Shown here: in pieces, positions 7,706 through 16,343 of the stretch
Position numbering within the stretch: position 1 is the stretch's first letter
Layout: each line of letters opens with the position of its first letter
Source of the DNA: DATDDB01 sp035260545
GTDB lineage: Bacteria; Pseudomonadota; Gammaproteobacteria; Burkholderiales; Gallionellaceae
Assembly: GCA_035260545.1 (NCBI GenBank)
Contig: DATFUZ010000055.1
Coordinates: 1 to 64,000 of the forward strand
DNA length: 64,000 nt
Reading direction: 5' to 3'
Notes under the pieces: generated by a model
Seen by the model: only the letters and a program-made list of their open reading frames with translations
Told to the model about the DNA's origin: nothing
Database searches by the model: none
Translations under genes and position numbers: made by a program

Positions 7706-9541
7706 TCACGGACAAAAAAGCTGCCGGTCGGCATAGTGAATGTCGGCGGGGTCGAAGTAGGGCCGGGTCCAGGCGTCGGTGGTGGAGAGGAACCAGCCGG
7801 CCTGTTTGGCCGCGTCCAGGCGCGATACCGGCATGGGCTGCGCCTGCGCTTGCTTGCCTGCGCCCCTGGGTGCGCCGGCCAGGCGGTTGAGGAACTGGAA
7901 GTGGTCCACGAGGGCCAGGGCCTCGATGGCGAAGACGGTGGCCACGTCGGGGTCGTGGATCTCCAGCAGGTTGTCGCCGTTCTGCGCCTCGCCGCCGGAG
8001 GCGAGGTTGGATGAGCCGCAATACACCGTGGGGTCGTCGCCGTTGAAGCCGCACACCACGAACTTGTGGTGGATCTGGTGGCCCATGGTGATCGTGCGCA
8101 CCTGGTCGAAGGGCGGCGGCAATATGCTCGCGCCCGGCTTGCCGGTGACGAGGATGCCGGTGTTCTCGCCGGGCCGGTAGAGCGAGATGCCGTCCCGGCC
8201 GTCCGAGATGCCCATGCTGAACACGTCCTGCTTCGCGTGCAGCCCTTGCAGCGCCTGGTAAACCGGGCTGGTGCCGTTGTCCATCTCCATCACCGCGAAG
8301 AGCACGCTGCCTTCCGGGGCGTGCTTGCCTTCTTCCTGGTTGATGCGCTGCACGATGCCGTTGAGTATGCTGGCGACGGTCGCCGGGCGGTGCGGCGCAA
8401 AGGTGATGCGCGTCGGGGGCAGGGCGGCGGTGGGCGCGGAAAACACTTTTCTGGCGAAGGACGAGGCGAGGTAAGCCGGCTCGCGCGCGCCGCCTTCCCA
8501 CACGGTGTTGAAGAGCATGCCGTATTCCTGCGCCACCGCTTCATCGTCGAACACCAGCACGTGGTTGGAATTAACATACAGCCCGGTGATGGAAAAGTTG
8601 GTCGAGCCGGTGAGCACCTTGAGCGCGCGCTGCGTATTGAACGAGACGAACACCTTGTCGTGCGCGTAGCGGCTGAAGTGGCCGCGCAGCATGTCCGCCG
8701 GGGCCTTGGCCACCTTGCGGAATGCCGCCTCGAATTCATCCTCCGCCTTGGGCGCGGCGGCGGAGTGGTGCAGGGCGGCATTGTCCAGCAGCACGCGCAC
8801 GCGGCCCTGCTGCGCCAGCTTCAGCAGGATATTGCACACGTCCGGCTCGTTCAGGTCGTAGGCGAATACGCACAGGTATTGCGCCGCGTCGTTCAGCACC
8901 TCGTTCAGGAAGGCGAACACCTGCTCGCGCGCGGTGAAGCCCAGCCACTCATATTCCTGCGCATAGGTATAGCTCGCGCCCTGCGCATTCTTGCCCGAGA
9001 CCTGCGCCGTGTCGAACAGCAGCTCATGGCCCTTGGGGCGCAGCAGCGCCGTGCGCCCGAAATGGTGGTCGAAGGCCTGCGACTGCGTATAGCCGCGGGT
9101 GAAGCCCAGGCTAAGCTTCTCCTTCACGAACGGCCCCACATACACCGTGACCGAAACGCTCAGCGCCGGGTCCAGCGGCTTGAGCGACTGGCTGCCGTCG
9201 AAATAGCGCGGCGTCACCGTATACAGATAGTCGCCGAAGAGCGGCGCCGTCCCCTGGTGCGTCGAGCCCGGCACATGCAGCCAGCGGAAGCGGTGCAGCG
9301 GCGCATTCACCGAAGAATGCGCCGGCTCGCCCACCACCTGCGCGTGCTGCGAGGGATCTTCGAATTGCAGACTGTTGTGGAGAAAATATGCCGCGCCGCC
9401 GGGCGGTTGCGCCTGTATGGTGAACCCGGCGAGATTCTGCGCGCCGGAAGCATCCGGGAAATTGAACGCCAGCATGGTCTTGCAGTCGCCCACATGCGCA
9501 GTGACGACCAGATGCGGTAACGCTACGGTATAGGCTGCCAT
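7706..9541 (-). CDS. Phospholipase D-like protein with two HKD motifs
   Basis: 611 aa. Two PLD/HKD half-sites are visible: HDKVFVSF (H294, K296) with GSTNF about 15 residues on, and HHKFVVCGF (H491, K493) with GSSNLASGG. A pair of such motifs forms one active site that cleaves or transfers phosphodiester bonds through a phosphohistidine. The first about 190 residues form an N-terminal beta-rich domain of unknown role. There is no signal peptide, so a cytoplasmic site or a secretion system substrate is possible. The usual Asp six residues after the Lys is not obvious in either motif, so the substrate cannot be predicted. Gene size and context do not suggest cardiolipin synthase. Confidence 0.85.
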   Translation of the reverse strand: MAAYTVALPHLVVTAHVGDCKTMLAFNFPDASGAQNLAGFTIQAQPPGGAAYFLHNSLQFEDPSQHAQVVGEPAHSSVNAPLHRFRWLHVPGSTHQGTAPLFGDYLYTVTPRYFDGSQSLKPLDPALSVSVTVYVGPFVKEKLSLGFTRGYTQSQAFDHHFGRTALLRPKGHELLFDTAQVSGKNAQGASYTYAQEYEWLGFTAREQVFAFLNEVLNDAAQYLCVFAYDLNEPDVCNILLKLAQQGRVRVLLDNAALHHSAAAPKAEDEFEAAFRKVAKAPADMLRGHFSRYAHDKVFVSFNTQRALKVLTGSTNFSITGLYVNSNHVLVFDDEAVAQEYGMLFNTVWEGGAREPAYLASSFARKVFSAPTAALPPTRITFAPHRPATVASILNGIVQRINQEEGKHAPEGSVLFAVMEMDNGTSPVYQALQGLHAKQDVFSMGISDGRDGISLYRPGENTGILVTGKPGASILPPPFDQVRTITMGHQIHHKFVVCGFNGDDPTVYCGSSNLASGGEAQNGDNLLEIHDPDVATVFAIEALALVDHFQFLNRLAGAPRGAGKQAQAQPMPVSRLDAAKQAGWFLSTTDAWTRPYFDPADIHYADRQLFCP

Positions 9542-9860
9542 CTCACGACCCCTTTAATAGCCGGTTCCGGGCGGCGGGCGCGTTTCTGTGCGGTGCGCGG
9601 CCTCGCCTGCGGCGGCAGCGTGTGTACCGGGCGTCCTCCGCCCCCCGGCGCAGCCTGCCGCAAGCGAAAGTTTCGCACTATTTTTTGCGAGTTGTCTATC
9701 GTCTGCCTGACATAAACGCGTTATCCATCCGGCATAAAGAGGCCGAGGTCCGGCACCGCAAGCGCGCATGCGCCACGGCAGCAAGCGCACCGTTCGCGCC
9801 GCATCCACCCCCGCGTAGCGAAGCGCCCGATGCGCGGCAGTTGCGGGCCAGGTTCGGCAT
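9542..9860. other. Intergenic gap before repeat D1, no gene seen
   Basis: No ribosome site or convincing frame on either strand. The gap separates the PLD-like gene from the repeat D1 and orphan-gene region. Confidence 0.5.
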
Positions 9861-9941
9861 CAATTAGACTGCGAGAAAGCGGACGATCCAGAAGGACGGA
9901 GTTGTCCCAGGTGCGGACATAACGAGGGTCCCTCCAATTCG
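9861..9941 (+). repeat. Repeat D, copy 1
   Basis: About 80 bp. The core reads AGACTG...AAGCGGACGAT, then GGACGGAGTTGTCCCAG, then GGACATAACG, then CCTCCAATT. It is closely matched by copies at 11470-11553 and 16192-16280 and more distantly by those at 10971, 40763, 44391, 48767 and 54073. It lies just upstream of the orphan gene at 10034. Confidence 0.8.
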
Positions 9942-10033
9942 GAAAAGCATATGTGGAGTCTGAGCCCAATTGTTTCGCGAGATAAACCGTACGGACTAAT
10001 GCTCGCTTGGCACGTTTAGAAGAAGGCGAATTT

Positions 10034-10789
10034 ATGGAGAAGCCAGAGTACGTCGACATTGGAGAATTTCTTATTGATGGAATAGTCGGTTCTGAGCATC
10101 AAAAGAGATTCTTGCATATCGGGGATGAGCTCGACAAAGTCAGAAAATATGCAAGCGAAAGAAACACGGATGTCGACAAGTTCTCTCAAACGATAGTTTG
10201 GCTCGCAATATCTTCGTACTACGCAGGCTTAGTACCCATCACTCGCATCGAAAGCGCACTATTTCTACTGAAGGAATTCAGGAATGAATATGCTTACGCG
10301 CTAATCGCCAGGGCTTACATTGAGGTTGTGGCGCGCCTACATAAAGGGCTGTCCCTTTGGAGGCAATATCGAAGCCAAAAGAAAACGCTTGATGAGTTCA
10401 GCCACGGCGTGTGTCGCCTGATGGCTATGTTTCGTCGTGAAGGAGACCCCAATAAGGGGCTATTTAAGGAGTGCATCGGAGGAGATGGGTACGCGAGAGG
10501 CGGATTCAATGTTCAAACTCTGATAGACGCTCTTGAAAAGGACATTCCGGGCATTGGGGACGCCTATAGTTCTCTGTCCACATATGCACACGGCGACCTG
10601 TCCAAGCAGATGATGAATAGAAAGTTGTCATGGTTGCCAGACCTAGCCCTTGAGACAAATCCTGTCATATCTGGGCATGAGCAGGACGTACTTCAGCTTA
10701 GAGCAGTCGCGCTTGAAGACCTGACAGAACTAATGGAACTCACTCGCCCACTGCGTGAGCGATATGATGAAATGCATAAGAAAGAATAG
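10034..10789 (+). CDS. Orphan hypothetical protein, HEPN/DUF5677-like features
   Basis: About 251 aa from the ATG at 10034 (AGAAGGCGA just upstream; a TTG at 10007 would add nine residues). It is clearly AT-richer than neighbouring genes. The protein is soluble and helical. Near residue 185 it has SSLSTYAHGDL, reminiscent of the S-x-x-x-HG motif in DUF5677/HEPN-like proteins linked to phage defence, and an AYALIARAYIEVVARL helix before it. The assignment is tentative. It is preceded by repeat D1 and followed by E-like and D2 repeats, so it sits in a repeat-bounded unit. Confidence 0.7.
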   Translation: MEKPEYVDIGEFLIDGIVGSEHQKRFLHIGDELDKVRKYASERNTDVDKFSQTIVWLAISSYYAGLVPITRIESALFLLKEFRNEYAYALIARAYIEVVARLHKGLSLWRQYRSQKKTLDEFSHGVCRLMAMFRREGDPNKGLFKECIGGDGYARGGFNVQTLIDALEKDIPGIGDAYSSLSTYAHGDLSKQMMNRKLSWLPDLALETNPVISGHEQDVLQLRAVALEDLTELMELTRPLRERYDEMHKKE

Positions 10790-10970
10790 GTCCTTGCCGC
10801 GTTGCGAGGCAACGGGCAGCAAGCGATTCGCAAAGGCACGAGGCCCATTGGTCGTGTAACGCACGTCCTTGACCGATGCGCCTCCTCCGTCCGCAGAGCT
10901 TACACACGCGCTACGTCCGCTTCCGCGAACTGGCCATGACCGCTCAGGGCACGCTGTTGCCGATCCTGGA

Positions 10971-11045
10971 TTGAAGTACAACCGGTCCGCAATACGCAGT
11001 AAAACAGAAATATGCGGGACGGATGCTTCGTCCCAGAAGCGCCAA
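10971..11045 (+). repeat. Repeat D, copy 2
   Basis: Starts TTGAAGTACAACCGGTCCG, then TATGCGGGACGG, then TTCGTCCCAGAAGC. The GGGACGG...TTCGTCCC pair can form a hairpin. It is located 41 bp before the small membrane protein gene at 11087. Weak E-like sequence lies at about 10910-10940. Confidence 0.75.
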
Positions 11046-11086
11046 TTTACGCAATTAAGGCCGCACGGGTCTAAAGGAAGAGGGAT

Positions 11087-11320
11087 TTGCGCCAACTGAT
11101 TCTGACTGTGCTTTGCTTAGGATTAGCTAGCTATATGGTACGCGTGATCCTCTCAGGCCTGCGTTCCGGGCGCATTGCTCATAGTGATTCATCCTCATAC
11201 TGTGAAAGAGTAAGAAATCCAGTTGGGTACTGGCTCTTGATCATTTTGTTTACTGTACTCGCCGTGCTTGCCATCTATGCATGGTTAGCAACCGTGTTAT
11301 TTGAGATCTCGGGGCCATAA
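11087..11320 (+). CDS. Small orphan membrane protein (77 aa)
   Basis: Two hydrophobic segments (LILTVLCLGLASYMV and YWLLIILFTVLAVLAIYAWL) are separated by a polar Ser/Arg loop with RNPVGYWL before the second helix. The arrangement is common among very small bacterial inner-membrane proteins of unknown role. The start is TTG, with AAGGAAGAGGG upstream. It is AT-richer than neighbours and bracketed by repeat D2 (before) and repeat E1 (after). Confidence 0.6.
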   Translation: MRQLILTVLCLGLASYMVRVILSGLRSGRIAHSDSSSYCERVRNPVGYWLLIILFTVLAVLAIYAWLATVLFEISGP

Positions 11321-11360
11321 ACATTAGACCGCGCAGTTGGGCGTAACGGCGAGCGTTGAA

Positions 11361-11410
11361 CGTCCGCTTTTGCGAAGCGCAATGTCCGTAATGGGCACAC
11401 CTCGGTCGGA
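11361..11410 (+). repeat. Repeat E, copy 1
   Basis: Core GTCCGCTTTTGCGAAGCGC, then AATGTCCG, then GGGCACACCTCGG. It is shared with the repeat at 44888-44935. Both lie just downstream of an orphan gene that is itself preceded by repeat D. Confidence 0.75.
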
Positions 11411-11469
11411 AGCGTCGTTAGCTGGATTGCATAAAAGCAGTCATTCAACATTGGCGTCGATGCTGCTTT

Positions 11470-11553
11470 GCAGTAGACTCCGCCGAAGCGGACGTAGCAA
11501 ATGGGCCGAGTTGTCCCAGTTGCCGACATAACGGCACACCCTCCAATTTGCGG
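11470..11553 (+). repeat. Repeat D, copy 3
   Basis: AGTAGACT...GAAGCGGACG, then GAGTTGTCCCAGTTGCCG, then ACATAACGGC, then CCTCCAATTTGCGG. It matches D1 and D4 over its full length and ends about 45 bp before the orphan gene at 11600. Confidence 0.8.
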
Positions 11554-11599
11554 ATCATTCGAGTCTGCCCCCCACTTGGGAATATAGGGATCATCTCGT

Positions 11600-11851
11600 A
11601 TGGATACTCGGTACCTTGCTGGTTTGGTCTTGGCGCTCTGGCCTGTTTGGGGCGTAATGTCCTTCTATGCTTGGAAACGACTGGATTTCAATAACTCGTT
11701 CGGCCGCTTTTCAGAAGGATGGTGGTTTTGGATGATAATGGGGCCAGTACCGCTGATGTACCTCGTTGCTGCTTGGGCTCCCCCGATGGCAATCTATTTG
11801 GTCGCATCCGTGATTTGGTGGGTCTCGTCACTTTTTTCCTCACGTAAGTAA
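11600..11851 (+). CDS. Small orphan membrane protein (83 aa)
   Basis: Starts MDTRYLAGLVLALWPVWG and contains two or three hydrophobic helices (LAGLVLALWPVWGVMSFYAW; WWFWMIMGPVPLMYLVAAW; AIYLVASVIWWVSSLF) with a basic C-terminus SSRK. Trp-rich. The ribosome site is weak, so the call rests on the coherent membrane topology and the AT-rich composition shared with the other D-associated orphans. Preceded by repeat D3. Function unknown. Confidence 0.55.
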   Translation: MDTRYLAGLVLALWPVWGVMSFYAWKRLDFNNSFGRFSEGWWFWMIMGPVPLMYLVAAWAPPMAIYLVASVIWWVSSLFSSRK

Positions 11852-12178
11852 ATGCCGTCAGTGCGCGCAAGGCGTAATGCGCCGCATGTTTTGCCCGAGG
11901 AGCGCAAGCTACGCGGGCATCAAGCCCGGTAGGATGGGTGGGGCGCAGCGATACCCGTCAACGCCGCCACACCCGGTGGGTATCGCTGTGCTCCACCCAC
12001 CCTACCCAAGGTACGCTTTTCGGGATACCTAACCGGCGGCTATGGGCACGCTCCCGCCCTTCAGCGCCCTCGACAAGACGTCCCAAAGCGGACACTAGCG
12101 CTTAGGGCGCATTCGCCTTGCGAGCGGAGGCGTTCCGGCCGGGGCGGCGAATGACGGCGGGGGGAGGGGGGCCGTGCG
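11852..12178. repeat. Intergenic gap holding a REP-B inverted pair (11929-12006)
   Basis: GGTAGGATGGGTGGGGCGCA...ATACCC on the left and GGGTATCGCTGTGCTCCACC on the right face each other, forming a REP-B pair like those at 32.6, 33.1 and 55.2 kb and around the RAYT gene. No gene is seen in the rest of the gap. Confidence 0.75.
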
Positions 12179-12448
12179 CTAGCCGCGGTCCAGCGCCTTG
12201 ATCTTTTCCACGCCTGCGTCATAGGCGGCGTCGGTGAGGCCGAACGATTTGACGATCAGCGGCTGGTGGCGCGCCAGTGCGGCGACCACCTCGTCGGTGG
12301 AATTGCAGCGCTCCAGTTCCCGCCTCACCGCCAGCACCTTCACCAGCGCGAGCGGCCCCGGCACTTTGCTGCCGCCCCTGAGGGTGGATTCAATGATGTT
12401 GTGCACTGCCATCTTGTTCATCTTTGCTGCCTGCTGTTCTGTTTGCAT
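12179..12448 (-). CDS. Small hypothetical protein, helical
   Basis: 89 aa from the ATG at 12448 (MQTEQQAAKMNKMAVHN), or 80 aa from the ATG at 12421, which has a fair AGGCAG site. The protein is soluble and alpha-helical, with HNIIESTLRGG and a C-terminal half rich in Ala, Leu and charged residues. A longer open frame upstream (to 12613) overlaps the next gene and is unlikely to be translated. It lies 80 bp downstream of the outer-membrane-type gene on the same strand and may share its transcript. Family not recognised. Confidence 0.55.
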   Translation of the reverse strand: MQTEQQAAKMNKMAVHNIIESTLRGGSKVPGPLALVKVLAVRRELERCNSTDEVVAALARHQPLIVKSFGLTDAAYDAGVEKIKALDRG

Positions 12449-12528
12449 CGGGAATATTTGAATTGTACCCCAGTTGCCTCTGTTCTCCCGAGCCGCGGCG
12501 CGCTTCGCCATGGTCGGCAAGCGGGAGC

Positions 12529-13263
12529 TCAGTAAAACTCGTATTCCGCGCGCGCCATCAGCGTGCGCGCGGGTGCGCCGGCGTTCGCGCCGTACACCAC
12601 GCCCAGGCTCCACTCCAGTTCGGATTTGTCCTGGAAGCGCATTTCGTCGTAGAGCATGGGGCCGATCTGGTGGGCATCGTCCGCGGGGCGGTAATAGATC
12701 TCCATGCCCGGGGAGAGGGTGGAGTGGTCCATCTCTATCATGTAGCGGGCGCTGTAGGCCGCGCGGAAAACGTACTGGCGGTCGACGCCGCCGGTCTGCC
12801 GCTCCCAGATCAGGTTCAGGCGCTGGTTCACGTGGCCGAGCTGCTTTTCCAGCAGCGGGCCGAATTCGAATAGCGAGGGCTGATTGGGCTGTTTGACGTA
12901 GACATAGGATGCGACAAAACCCGCGTCCAGCCCATATTGGGCCGCATCCAGGAAGTGGAAGGTGTTCTCGAATTCGTAGCCGGATAGATAGACGCTGGTA
13001 CCGGGAAAGCGGTCGAATTCGCCATAATAGATCTCGGATTTCCAGTGCGGCGTGAAAGTCTTGCCCACCGAGAAATTGTAGGCGCCTATGCCGTTCAGGC
13101 TGCTGCGGCTGTCCTGCGTGTCGTAGCCGTAAAACGCCAGTTCCTTCTGCCCCTGCAGCAGGTTGGCGGAATACACCACCAAGTCGTTGTCCGCGCAGGC
13201 CGCCTGCGCGCCCAGCAGCAGCGCCGCGCCCAGCGCGGCACGTCCCCTTCCTGCCCAGCTCAT
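12529..13263 (-). CDS. Putative outer-membrane beta-barrel protein
   Basis: 244 aa with a signal peptide (GAALLLGAQAACA, cleavage near CADN). The mature part has alternating polar/aromatic strands and ends RAEYEFY, with a C-terminal aromatic residue as expected for a substrate of the BAM assembly machinery. AAGGACAG precedes the ATG. About 220 mature residues would suit a barrel of 10-12 strands. It resembles the general class of uncharacterised outer-membrane proteins in Proteobacteria; ligand or pore function cannot be predicted. Confidence 0.75.
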   Translation of the reverse strand: MSWAGRGRAALGAALLLGAQAACADNDLVVYSANLLQGQKELAFYGYDTQDSRSSLNGIGAYNFSVGKTFTPHWKSEIYYGEFDRFPGTSVYLSGYEFENTFHFLDAAQYGLDAGFVASYVYVKQPNQPSLFEFGPLLEKQLGHVNQRLNLIWERQTGGVDRQYVFRAAYSARYMIEMDHSTLSPGMEIYYRPADDAHQIGPMLYDEMRFQDKSELEWSLGVVYGANAGAPARTLMARAEYEFY

Positions 13264-13539
13264 GACGCTGTCCTTCTTGCCGTCAGGCTACGGCACTCAA
13301 AGACACCCGCCACTCAAAACAGTGGCTGTCTCACGCCTGGTTGTTGTTCTGCCCGGCGGTCTCCCGGCACCGGGTCCTACAGCATGCGTAAGATATACGC
13401 CGTTGCCGCCATCGCGTCAACCGGGCCGGTATTCAGTAGCGCCCGCGCGCGACACCCCGGTGGCGCGAAGGCAGCCGGGTGTGCCATCATGCGCGGCATG
13501 ACGCCCAAGCCATGGGCGCGCTCAACCCCGGAGGAAGGT
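13264..13539. other. Divergent intergenic region, no gene seen
   Basis: Lies between the divergent genes at 13263 and 13540. No promoter with good consensus was recognised. Confidence 0.45.
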
Positions 13540-14397
13540 ATGGAAATGTCGAAGAACAAGCTGTTGCTGGCAGGCGGCGCCGTGGCCGCCGCCGTGGTGA
13601 TCGTGGGTGTGCTGCTCGGCACGCGGCATGCGTTCAATCCGCTGGAGACGCCGATGCCGGCGGCCAATGTGCCCATCGCCTCCATCGAGCCCGGGATAGA
13701 CAAGCTCAAGCGCGCCGACCGCCAGTTGCTCATCGGCTATCTGCTGCTGCAGCGCGGCGAGTTGCGGTCGGTGCCCACCCAGGGCCTGTCCTTCACCGCC
13801 AAGACCTTCGGCGAGGCCATCGCCGCGCAGCAGGCGCTGCTGGTGCAGAAACAGGTGACCGCCGAATGGCCGCTGATGCGCGCGCTGGAAGACCAGGCCC
13901 TGCGGCCGCTGCGCGAGGCGGTGTCGCTCAAGCTGGTGGCGCGCAGGCAGGACAGCATGAACAACCTCTTCAAATCCAACACCGGTGCGACCATCGTCGC
14001 CACCGGCGGCACGCCCGACGACGCGCGCACGGTGATGGTCTATCAACTGCGCAACAACGGCGCCGCCGCCATCGCGCACCTCACCGGCTATATCCAGCCG
14101 CAGGTGGAAAGCGCGGACTGGCTCAGCATCCTCACCCACAACACCAGCGCCTGCCGGGTGGACATCCCCAACATCGCGCCCGGCGCGACCGTCACCGTCA
14201 TCTGCGCCCAGATCGACCTCAACAACATCGGCGACGCCTCGAAGACGCCGGACAGCAGCCTCTTCGTCGACTGGCGGCCGGACATGGTGCAATACGCCGA
14301 CGGCGTCACCCTGGCCTACGACGAGAACGCCGTGACCAACACCAACCTGTGGAATCACTACGACATCGAGGGCGACATCGCCGCCGGGAAGAAATAG
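13540..14397 (+). CDS. Membrane-anchored hypothetical protein (285 aa)
   Basis: Starts MEMSKNKLLLAGGAVAAAVV. There is one N-terminal transmembrane anchor (about residues 8-27), then a periplasmic domain with a helical first half (ADRQLLIGYLLLQRGEL, ALEDQALRPLREAVSLKL) and a beta-rich second half containing two Cys (NTSACRVD and TVICAQID) that could form a disulfide. GGAGGAAGG lies just upstream; an ATG two codons in (13546) is equally usable. A role in the envelope is likely, but no family is recognised. It converges with the small membrane protein at 14448. Confidence 0.75.
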   Translation: MEMSKNKLLLAGGAVAAAVVIVGVLLGTRHAFNPLETPMPAANVPIASIEPGIDKLKRADRQLLIGYLLLQRGELRSVPTQGLSFTAKTFGEAIAAQQALLVQKQVTAEWPLMRALEDQALRPLREAVSLKLVARRQDSMNNLFKSNTGATIVATGGTPDDARTVMVYQLRNNGAAAIAHLTGYIQPQVESADWLSILTHNTSACRVDIPNIAPGATVTVICAQIDLNNIGDASKTPDSSLFVDWRPDMVQYADGVTLAYDENAVTNTNLWNHYDIEGDIAAGKK

Positions 14398-14447
14398 GCC
14401 GGCGCCGAAATAGGCCGGCGCCGAAATACCCGGGGCGGGGCCGAGGA

Positions 14448-14747
14448 TCAGCCGACGTCGATCTCGCGCACCTTGTGCTTGTCCTTGAGCAGGACGAGGA
14501 TGAGCAGGCCGGGCAGGCTGAGCAGGGCCAGCAGCAGGCCGGCGATGCCGGGATAGCCCTTGGCCTTCGCGTAGGAGATGAAGGCGTAGCAATACGCCGC
14601 GAGGCTGATGGCTGCGACCGCGGTGGCCGGCTGCAGATGTTCCCACAGCTCGCGCCTGAGGCCCGGCGCCATGATGGCGACCGCGATGACGGTGATCAGC
14701 CAGATCGCCGCCGAGATGTGGCCGCGTCTTCTGTAGTTGGCGAGCAC
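14448..14747 (-). CDS. Small integral membrane protein
   Basis: About 99 aa from a GTG at 14747 with GGGAGTAA upstream; an ATG at 14813 would add 22 polar residues and has no site. Three hydrophobic helices (AAIWLITVIAVAIMAPG; AVAAISLAAYCYAFISYA; GIAGLLLALLSLPGLLILVLL) are followed by a charged tail KDKHKVREIDVG. Inner-membrane protein of unknown function. Confidence 0.6.
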   Translation of the reverse strand: MLANYRRRGHISAAIWLITVIAVAIMAPGLRRELWEHLQPATAVAAISLAAYCYAFISYAKAKGYPGIAGLLLALLSLPGLLILVLLKDKHKVREIDVG

Positions 14748-14866
14748 GGTGCGCTTACTCCCGATTTGAACGGCACAGGCCCTATTATGCGGAATCGGGT
14801 GCCTGCCTGACAAATTTAGCGCGCCGCGCCGTTGCGCCGCCGCATCGGCGGCATGCGCGGTGACAG

Positions 14867-15394
14867 TCAGGCGCGCTGCTGTTCGACGAACCCGTTGGCG
14901 AAGTTTTCCTTTTTGGTGTCGGGCGCGTTGCGGTGGCGGTCGATGTGGTGGGCCACCTCATGCACCAGCACGTCCTCCAGGTAGTAGGCGTTCAGCTCGT
15001 CGCGCGTCTGCTCGCGCAGCGATTGCGGGTGCGCGCAGAGGAACACGCAATCGTTCCAGTAGAAGCCGTAGCAGGCGAGGTTGCTGTACCACGAGCGCAG
15101 CTGCTTGCGCCGTCCGCCGAGCAGGAACACCGCGCGCAACCCCTGCACGTGCGCGGGCGGCATCTGCGCCAGGCGCTGCGCCACCTGTTCGCGGCTGCAG
15201 GCATGGATGAATCCCGCCGCCGGCGGCAGCACGATGAGGCGGGGAAACGCCGGCGCCTTCTCCAGCCGGTCGGCAAAGCGGTGGAAGGCCGAGATGCCCT
15301 CGGCATAGAATGGATTGTATTGCGGCCGGCCGGCGGATCGCGAACGGCTGTACAGGTTCGCCCTGCGCCCGGCATGCCTGAAATATGCGCTCAT
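14867..15394 (-). CDS. Putative zinc metallopeptidase-like protein (HExxH)
   Basis: 175 aa. HEVAHHIDRH (H145, E146, H149) is a zincin HExxH motif inside a helix that is preceded by an Asn-Tyr-Leu-rich segment, and a further HR pair follows. No signal peptide is seen, and there are several Cys in the middle (ACYG, NDCVFLC). The third zinc ligand is not clear. AGGAAAGAACGAGAG precedes the ATG at 15394. This looks like the small uncharacterised HExxH proteins found in Proteobacteria; activity is inferred from the motif only. Confidence 0.7.
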   Translation of the reverse strand: MSAYFRHAGRRANLYSRSRSAGRPQYNPFYAEGISAFHRFADRLEKAPAFPRLIVLPPAAGFIHACSREQVAQRLAQMPPAHVQGLRAVFLLGGRRKQLRSWYSNLACYGFYWNDCVFLCAHPQSLREQTRDELNAYYLEDVLVHEVAHHIDRHRNAPDTKKENFANGFVEQQRA

Positions 15395-15535
15395 CTCTCG
15401 TTCTTTCCTGCTGCGCCGCGCGGCGCGGCCGGGGAGGGGCCGGGGCGGCGGGGCGGATATTTTACACGGCGTCGCGCGCGCCGCCCACAGCGGCGTGAAA
15501 CCTTTGAAGATTTTCAGTAAAGACAGGAGGTTGCA

Positions 15536-15937
15536 ATGGAGAATGGGCCGCATGACGGAGCGCTGGCGCCCGCCGACATTGCGCGGCAACTGGCCGCGCT
15601 GGAACCGATCTTTCACCGCCCGGAACTCGGCACGGCGCGCGCCGATTTCGAGCGCATGATGGTCAAGGATTACTGGGAGGTCGGCGCTTCCGGCCGCATC
15701 TATACGCGGGACTATGTGCTTGAGGTGCTGGAACAGCGCCACCGCGCAGCGCCAGCGCAGGCCGAACATCTGGTGGTGACGGATTTCGTATGCCGCCGCA
15801 TCTGCGGCGACACCTGGCTGGCCACCTATCAACTCGAGCAGGCGGGCGGGCGGCTGAGCCGCCGATCCACGCTATGGCAGCGCGCGGAGGCAGGATGGCT
15901 CGCGCTCTATCATCAGGGCACGCTGATTGCCGCCTAG
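15536..15937 (+). CDS. NTF2-like / DUF4440 family protein
   Basis: 133 aa. The pattern of an N-terminal helix pair (IARQLAALEPIFHRPELG), FERMMVKDYWEVGASG, a YTRDYVLEVLEQRH helix and then antiparallel strands (DFVCRRICGDTWLATYQLE, STLWQRAEAGWLALYHQGT) is typical of SnoaL/DUF4440-like proteins with an alpha+beta cone fold. Such proteins are ketosteroid-isomerase-like enzymes or ligand binders. No specific substrate is suggested. GGAGG lies before the ATG. It is divergent from the HExxH gene. Confidence 0.8.
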   Translation: MENGPHDGALAPADIARQLAALEPIFHRPELGTARADFERMMVKDYWEVGASGRIYTRDYVLEVLEQRHRAAPAQAEHLVVTDFVCRRICGDTWLATYQLEQAGGRLSRRSTLWQRAEAGWLALYHQGTLIAA

Positions 15938-16191
15938 CTTCTGGCGTCTGGTGCGCGCCGTCAGGGCGCGCGCCGCGCAAAGAAAAAAGCCGGCCCCGGC
16001 AAGCCCCTCTCAAATCGTGTTGCCAATGAAGGAACATGCCATAGGAAGTGCCTTACCAGTCGGGGAAGCGCACTTTTGCATGCCAAAAGCGATTTCGCCG
16101 GCAGCACCCGGCGGCATTCCATTCCCCGCAACGGTCGTCAATACAACGCTGCCTGATCCCCAGATGCTCCACGATTGCAGCCGATCGCCCC
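15938..16191. other. Intergenic sequence before repeat D4, no gene seen
   Basis: No coding frame with a ribosome site; no terminator or promoter was recognised. Confidence 0.45.
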
Positions 16192-16280
16192 CTCAAGTAG
16201 ACTGGCCGAAAGCGGACGATTGAGAAGGACGGAGTTGTCCCATTTGCAGACATAATAAGCTGGTGTCCAATTTATCCCGA
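16192..16280 (+). repeat. Repeat D, copy 4
   Basis: CAAGTAGACTGGCCGAAAGC, then GGACGGAGTTGTCCCATTTG, then CAGACATAATA, then GTCCAATTTA. It is nearly collinear with D1 and D3 and ends 63 bp before the orphan TPR gene at 16344. Confidence 0.8.
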
Positions 16281-16343
16281 TTAGGGGCGCAAACGGACTC
16301 GAATGAAATGGACCTGTGCAATCGCCCTTAGTCATTGGATGTC

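Noticed and set aside
11337..11531. Small ORF between repeats E1 and D3
   Set aside because: Made largely of repeat sequence on both sides; no ribosome site.
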